Positions 5,270-8,366 of a stretch of DNA of 8,366 nt are shown in pieces. How positions within the stretch are numbered: the first letter of the stretch is position 1; every line of letters begins with the position of its first letter. The DNA is taken from the NCBI GenBank assembly GCA_030666985.1, contig DAOUWT010000097.1, positions 1 through 8,366 of the forward strand, given 5' to 3'. Below the pieces are notes generated by a model that saw only the letters and a list, made by a program, of their open reading frames with translations, ran no database searches and had not been told where the DNA came from. The DNA is from Chloroflexota bacterium (lineage in GTDB: Bacteria > Chloroflexota > Anaerolineae > Anaerolineales > UBA11858). The position numbers were made by a program, and so were the translations under genes.

Positions 5270-5298
5270 TTGGAATGTATACCCAAGTCAGGTATAAT
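5270..5298 (+). promoter_or_regulatory. Sigma-70-type promoter of the small membrane protein
   Basis: TTGGAA (5270-5275) and a perfect TATAAT (5293-5298) are separated by 17 bases. The start would be near 5305, leaving a leader of about 24 bases that contains the ribosome site AGGAG. Confidence 0.85.
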
Positions 5299-5328
5299 AC
5301 AACACACAATTAAGAAAAGGAGCATGTA

Positions 5329-5598
5329 ATGAAATTCAAGCACATTGTCCTCTTTATATTATTAATCAGCGTGGTCATCATCTCCGGGGTGGGATTGGCC
5401 CAAAAAGCCTATTCTGCTCGCCGGGGAGACGACCCCTATCCACCATTAGCAAGCGATACTTACCCACCTCACGCAGATATTCCCTTAGGCCAGCAAGTGG
5501 GCGGCACGTCCGGCATTATCTTGGGAGCAATTGCCATTGTCCTGATCATCGGCGCGGGGGTGGGATTCAACTCCTGGGCGAGAGGCAGTGAGCGGTGA
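5329..5598 (+). CDS. Small two-helix membrane protein, unknown function
   Basis: An 89-residue hypothetical protein. Residues 6-24 form an N-terminal hydrophobic segment (signal anchor or signal peptide; an AQKAYSA stretch follows). Residues 31-58 are a proline/aspartate-rich stretch with the doubled motif DPYPP/DTYPP. Residues 61-81 form a Gly/Ile-rich second helix, with the basic tail WARGSER. The likely topology is a hairpin with the Pro-rich loop outside. The start is well supported: AGGAG at 5318-5322 six bases upstream, and a strong promoter at 5270-5298. A nearer upstream ATG at 5324 is followed at once by a stop. It is monocistronic, ahead of ffs. I do not recognise a family. Confidence 0.75.
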   Translation: MKFKHIVLFILLISVVIISGVGLAQKAYSARRGDDPYPPLASDTYPPHADIPLGQQVGGTSGIILGAIAIVLIIGAGVGFNSWARGSER

Positions 5599-5700
5599 TC
5601 AGTATTCAGTATTCAGTGTTCAGTTGCTCAAGGTGCGTTGCATCTTGACGAATATCCAATATCTAACATCCAATACGCAATACCCAATATCTGCCAATTT
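5599..5700. repeat. TCAGTAT heptamer and CAATA word repeats
   Basis: Four tandem 7-base units (TCAGTAT, TCAGTAT, TCAGTGT, TCAGTTG) at 5599-5626 start right after the stop of the small membrane protein. A weak 8-bp hairpin (CAAGGTGC/GCATCTTG, 5629-5647, no T-tract) follows. Positions 5650-5700 repeat CCAATATC, CCAATACG, CAATACC and CCAATATC. No gene is supported here. Confidence 0.8.
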
Positions 5701-5716
5701 GACCGCCCAGCCCCAA

Positions 5717-5745
5717 TTGACACCACCCCACCCCTGCGGTATCAT
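5717..5745 (+). promoter_or_regulatory. Near-consensus promoter of ffs
   Basis: A perfect TTGACA (5717-5722), a 17-base spacer and TATCAT (5740-5745, five of six matches). Transcription should start at about 5751-5753, exactly at the base of the SRP RNA terminal stem. This is the strongest promoter in the window, as expected for a stable RNA. Confidence 0.92.
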
Positions 5746-5751
5746 GCCCCG

Positions 5752-5865
5752 CGAGCTTCGGGCGGGTCCGGCGCGGCGGAGACCTACGAATCGTGTCAGG
5801 TCCGAGAGGAAGCAGCACTAAAGAGGATACTCTGGGTGCCGCCGGGGTGCCTGCCCGAGGCTTTT
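5752..5865 (+). ncRNA. ffs: Signal recognition particle RNA, small bacterial type
   Basis: The RNA scaffold of SRP binds Ffh and helps target nascent membrane and secreted proteins. The universally conserved domain IV core is present: GTCAGGTCC (5795-5803, with GTCAGG), a GAGA tetraloop of GNRA type (5804-5807) and GGAAGCAGCAC (5808-5818), with the A/C-rich internal loops that bind the Ffh M domain. The rest folds as one long hairpin. The terminal stem is GCTTCGGGC (5755-5763) with GCCCGAGGC (5853-5861), and inner GC-rich pairing joins CCGGCGCGGC near 5768 to GTGCCGCCGGGG near 5837. The length of about 110 bases lacks the 5' Alu domain of Bacillus-type SRP RNA. TTTT follows the stem at 5862-5865 and may act as a weak terminator. 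The DUF348/G5/3D protein gene starts 7 bases later. Confidence 0.94.
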
Positions 5866-5872
5866 CCCTATT

Positions 5873-7255
5873 ATGAAAAAAAAGTTTCTTTTTATACTTG
5901 CTATAACCCTCTTTTTGGGCGGCGCCTTCCTTGTCTTTACCAGCCTGCATAAGACGGTGACTTTGGTGGTGAATGGAGACAGCCAAAGCACAATTACCTA
6001 CACCTTCACCGTGGGGAGATTTCTGGAGGCTCAGGGCATCCTGCTCAAGGATGAAGACGTCCTAAACCTTCCCCTGGGCCACTGGCTGCGCGAGGGGGAA
6101 ATTATCCAACTGGAACAGGCAGGGCAGTTTTTCATCGTGGCAGACGGGGAGGAGCACGTCCTGCTCACTGCCGCCAGGAAACCGGCCAACATTCTCGCCC
6201 AGGCGGATGTGCCGCTTTACGCTGGGGATCAAGTTTACGTGGACGGGGAACTCAGCAGGCCCGATGCGGTTGTCCCGTACCGGGCCGGACATAGTTTGCA
6301 AGTACGGCGTGCCACCCCCATTAGCCTTTACATGGATGGCCAAGAGCGCACTTTCACGTCTAATGCTGTGACCCTTGCGCAGGCGCTGTGGGGTGAGGGC
6401 ATCCGCTTCCGCAACGGCGACCACCTCTCCCCAGGGCCGCACACGCTTCTGGGCGGCGACCCGCTCCGGGTTCAGCTCTCCCACGCACAGGAGCTGACCA
6501 TCCACCTTCCCCCACATAAAACCGTTCACACCCTATCCACCGCCCCTAGCGTAGGGACTGCTTTGGCTGAGGCTGGGTTGTCCCTCCAGGGGTTGGATTA
6601 CAGCGTGCCCGATGAGAACAGCCCTCTCCCCGAAGATGGTGAAATTCAGGTCGTGCGCGTCCGGGAAGACATTATCCTGGAGCAAGAACCGATCCCCTTT
6701 GGAAGCAGTTTTCAGTCCACCAACGAGTTGGAGCTTGATACGCAGCAAATTTTAGAGGCGGGGGAATATGGCATTCAGGCCAAGCGGGTGCGGGTGCGGT
6801 ACGAGAACGGGGAGGAGGTTGCCCGCGAGGTGGAGAAGGAGTGGGTGGCGAAGGAGCCTGTTTCGCGCGTGGTCGGGTATGGCACGAAGGTCAACGTGCG
6901 CACGGTCGAGACCGCGGATGGTGCTCTGCAATATTGGCGAGCGGTCACTGCCTATGCGACCTCTTATAAACCTGGCGATGCGGGGGTTGGCAACATTACA
7001 GCCAGCGGCGCCACTCTTGAAAAAGGTGTGATTGGCGTAATTCGTTCCTGGTTCAATTATATGCAAGGCCAGCGAGTTTATATTCCTGGGTATGGTTTCG
7101 CGACCATAGAAGATATTGGTGGAGGCTACGGGTCGGGCCACTGGGTTGATCTAGGCTATTCCGAGGGGGATTATGTCAATTGGCATCAAAATGTCACTGT
7201 GTATTTCTTGACCCCCGTTCCTGCGCCTGAGAATATTATGTGGGTGTTAGAGTGA
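5873..7255 (+). CDS. Secreted or anchored DUF348/G5/3D-domain cell-wall protein
   Basis: A 460-residue protein of YabE-like architecture, likely a cell-wall-acting (murein-binding or lytic) protein. Residues 1-23 form a basic start and hydrophobic signal/anchor helix (MKKKFLFILAITLFLGGAF). Up to four DUF348-like repeats follow at about 27-65, 84-126, 147-187 and 205-252, each with a V-x-DG/NG turn and a TVGRFLEAQGI-like segment. A G5 domain spans about 260-345. The C-terminal 3D (double-psi barrel) domain at about 355-447 has ITASGAT, RVYIPGYGFATIEDIGGG and WVDLGYS. Asp414 and Asp426 of the three family aspartates are kept, but the first is replaced (GVIGVIRSW, where AVD is usual). The ATG has no proper Shine-Dalgarno; the only candidate is GAGG at 5857-5860 inside the SRP RNA terminal stem. 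No separate promoter fits between them. Confidence 0.92.
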   Translation: MKKKFLFILAITLFLGGAFLVFTSLHKTVTLVVNGDSQSTITYTFTVGRFLEAQGILLKDEDVLNLPLGHWLREGEIIQLEQAGQFFIVADGEEHVLLTAARKPANILAQADVPLYAGDQVYVDGELSRPDAVVPYRAGHSLQVRRATPISLYMDGQERTFTSNAVTLAQALWGEGIRFRNGDHLSPGPHTLLGGDPLRVQLSHAQELTIHLPPHKTVHTLSTAPSVGTALAEAGLSLQGLDYSVPDENSPLPEDGEIQVVRVREDIILEQEPIPFGSSFQSTNELELDTQQILEAGEYGIQAKRVRVRYENGEEVAREVEKEWVAKEPVSRVVGYGTKVNVRTVETADGALQYWRAVTAYATSYKPGDAGVGNITASGATLEKGVIGVIRSWFNYMQGQRVYIPGYGFATIEDIGGGYGSGHWVDLGYSEGDYVNWHQNVTVYFLTPVPAPENIMWVLE

Positions 7256-7359
7256 GGCGTGGTGCGTGATGAGTGATGCGTGTTGCGTGAATTACTTGGT
7301 CACGTTTCATGTCTTCACGTTTTATTCCTCACGTTTCACGTCTTCACGTTTCACTAACT
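7256..7359. repeat. GCGTG words and CACGTTTCA tandem units
   Basis: GCGTG occurs four times at 7257-7287 (gcgtggtgcgtgatgagtg...). Then come four degenerate 14-15-base units starting CACGTTT at 7301, 7316, 7330 and 7345 (CACGTTTCATGTCTT, CACGTTTTATTCCT, CACGTTTCACGTCTT, CACGTTTCACTAACT). The repeats begin directly after the stop of the 3D protein. Confidence 0.85.
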
Positions 7360-7549
7360 GCACCACTCCCCAGCGTCCATTCGTCATCCAATTGGCGTCT
7401 GTTTTTTGGGCGCGTTCAATTTGGGGGAAGGAGATGCCCGCTGCGAGTTCAGCCTTGAGTGCCCGGAGCGCCAGGAGGGGGGCGGAGAAGTGGGACAAAG
7501 ATGGAAACCAGGTGATATAATTTCGGTATACGAAGTTCTTTTTAGGCAA
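7322..7549 (-). pseudogene. Possible decayed C-terminal gene fragment
   Basis: A minus-strand frame reads ITWFPSLSHFSAPLLALRAL, then KAELAAGISFPQIERAQKTD and ANWMTNGRWGVVQL, before ending in LVKREDVKREE encoded by the CACGTTT repeats. The composition, balanced codons and a repeat-coded tail like that of other genes here hint at a real protein end. Its only start is a TTG without a ribosome site, and it would overlap the divergent Uma2 promoter and start. I read it as a relic at best, and it may be chance. No family recognised. Confidence 0.25.
7492..7521 (+). promoter_or_regulatory. Extended -10 promoter of the Uma2 gene
   Basis: A perfect TATAAT at 7516-7521 is preceded by TGA, giving an extended -10 (TGnTATAAT). 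A -35-like GGGACA (7492-7497, four of six) lies 18 bases upstream. The start would be near 7528. Confidence 0.75.
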
Positions 7550-7560
7550 TGAAGGTCAAC

Positions 7561-8229
7561 ATGAGCAAAAAGATGAAGGATATTTCTCTCGCTAGTGAAA
7601 CAGAAATGAGTTTGCGTCAACGTTTGTTGGATATTCTTGACGTTGAAGAAGAGTCAACTAAAATTAGTTTCGAGGAATTTTTAGATTGGGCCGATGAAGA
7701 TACCCATGCCGAATGGGTGCGGGGAGAGGTGATTATAACTAGCCCTGCCAGTAGGCGACATCAAGAGATTTCTGGTTTTCTGATTTCCATCATGCAGGTT
7801 TTCGTCGAGGCGCACAACTCGGGGTGGCTATGTAGCGCCCCATTCCTGATGAGATTAGAGGACTCAGCCCGCGAACCAGATTTGCTTTTCTTGGCTGCCC
7901 AACATCAGGAGCGTTTGTGTGAAACTTATCTGGACGGCCCGGCAGACTTGGCCGTTGAGATCATCTCACCTGAAAGTTTCGGGCGGGATCGGGGTGATAA
8001 ATTCTACGAGTATGAGGCCGCCGGCATCCCCGAATACTGGCTGATCGATCCCCTGCGTGAACGCGCCGAATTCTATCAATTAGATGAACAAGGCCGTTAC
8101 CAGCTTGTCGTTCCCGACGAGGATGGAGTGTATCACGCGGCACAGCTCCCGGGTTTTGCTTTCCCCGTGGACTGGTTATGGGAACATCCCTCTGTCCTTC
8201 AGGCATTAAAAACCCTGGGGCTTGTGTGA
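7561..8229 (+). CDS. Uma2 family (DUF820) putative restriction-like endonuclease
   Basis: A Uma2/DUF820 protein with a PD-(D/E)xK nuclease-like fold. Numbered from the upstream ATG at 7549 (226 residues), the motifs are EWVRGEVIITSPASRRHQ (55-72), REPDLLFL with Asp111, AVEIISPES with Glu137, and RGDKFYEYEAAGIPEYWLID with Lys151. These match the family catalytic pattern, so all likely active-site residues are present. The biological role is unproven; such proteins are very numerous in Chloroflexota and cyanobacteria. I chose the ATG at 7561 because AAGG lies five bases upstream, whereas the ATG at 7549 has only AGG three bases away; the N-terminus up to about residue 35 is poorly conserved either way. 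It is monocistronic behind an extended -10 promoter. Its stop codon overlaps the left arm of a 23-bp hairpin. Confidence 0.9.
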   Translation: MSKKMKDISLASETEMSLRQRLLDILDVEEESTKISFEEFLDWADEDTHAEWVRGEVIITSPASRRHQEISGFLISIMQVFVEAHNSGWLCSAPFLMRLEDSAREPDLLFLAAQHQERLCETYLDGPADLAVEIISPESFGRDRGDKFYEYEAAGIPEYWLIDPLRERAEFYQLDEQGRYQLVVPDEDGVYHAAQLPGFAFPVDWLWEHPSVLQALKTLGLV

Positions 8230-8277
8230 TAGCCTGAGACCTCGGAGGTCTCCAAGACCTCCGAGGTCTCAGGCTAT
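8229..8277. repeat. ACCTCGGAGGT palindromic hairpin, 23-bp perfect stem
   Basis: Arms 8229-8251 and 8255-8277 are perfect inverted copies around a three-base CCA loop. Each arm contains GAGACCTCGGAGGTCT, the same core as the element at 2930-2968 with added AGCCT outer sequence. It starts on the last base of the Uma2 stop codon. No T-run follows, so if it stops transcription or protects the mRNA 3' end it does so without a classical U-tract. Confidence 0.95.
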
Positions 8278-8310
8278 GGGAATTTGCGAACACTTTGGAA
8301 CACCAAACCT

Positions 8311-8366
8311 ATGACAACTATTCACCCCATCAATATTTCTGCTCTAATGCAAAAATATAACTTGAA
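8311..8366 (+). CDS. Start of an unidentified gene, cut by window end
   Basis: ATG at 8311 opens a frame that stays open to the window edge (MTTIHPINISALMQKYNL, 18 codons). No Shine-Dalgarno lies at normal spacing; GGA at 8297-8299 is 11 bases away. It follows the Uma2 gene in the same direction by 81 bases, with the long hairpin between them. It is too short to assign. Confidence 0.4.
   Translation, partial: MTTIHPINISALMQKYNL

Noticed and set aside
5094..5343. Minus-strand Pro/Ser-rich frames
   Set aside because: They are read from the C-rich complement of the G-rich block and cross the promoter of the small membrane protein; composition alone keeps them open.
5588..5986. Frames over ffs and its upstream repeats
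   Set aside because: They cover word repeats and the SRP RNA; the RNA core motif and promoter are decisive.

Overview
The window looks like a chromosomal segment of a Chloroflexota (Anaerolineae-like) bacterium. The evidence is a moderate-GC sequence with a small bacterial-type SRP RNA, a DUF348/G5/3D cell-wall protein with the variant 3D domain I associate with this phylum, a Uma2-family protein, and gene-poor spacers filled with short degenerate word repeats and ACCTCCGAGGT palindromes. The phylum call is inference from style and family content, since no marker gene is present.

Layout, left to right. Positions 19-474 (+) hold a half-size EamA transporter. Positions 624-1463 (+) hold an unrecognised membrane protein built from two internal repeats. 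It converges on a class V PLP aminotransferase (1460-2710, -), and the two stop codons share one CTAG. Just upstream of the aminotransferase lies a broken gene for a tiny zinc-ribbon protein (2718-2875, -), split by a one-base frameshift and too short for ordinary gene finding. Positions 2876-3373 hold no gene, only palindromes, a hairpin and C-rich word repeats. A tRNA-Ser(GGA) follows at 3429-3516 (+) with a clear promoter and terminator. Positions 3560-3895 hold palindromes, the terminator of degV and a covarying ATTAGC repeat. Then come DegV (3879-4757, -), a possibly structured RNA relic (4922-5042), a G-rich block (5128-5233), a promoter and a small two-helix membrane protein (5329-5598, +). 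Next is the SRP RNA gene ffs (5752-5865, +) behind a near-consensus promoter, followed 7 bases later by the DUF348/G5/3D protein (5873-7255, +). A word-repeat spacer leads to a Uma2 protein (7561-8229, +), whose stop codon runs into a 23-bp perfect hairpin. A last gene begins at 8311 and leaves the window.

The genes do not form one pathway: this is housekeeping plus accessory content in mostly single-gene transcription units. The clearest linkages are the zinc-ribbon/aminotransferase pair (7-base gap, no good ribosome site of its own for the second gene) and ffs/3D-protein (no room for a separate promoter). The most notable points are the frameshifted zinc-ribbon gene, the SRP RNA terminal stem doubling as the leader of the next gene, the repeat-derived C-termini of three proteins, and the palindromic repeat families. 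I found no convincing new defence or biosynthetic system.
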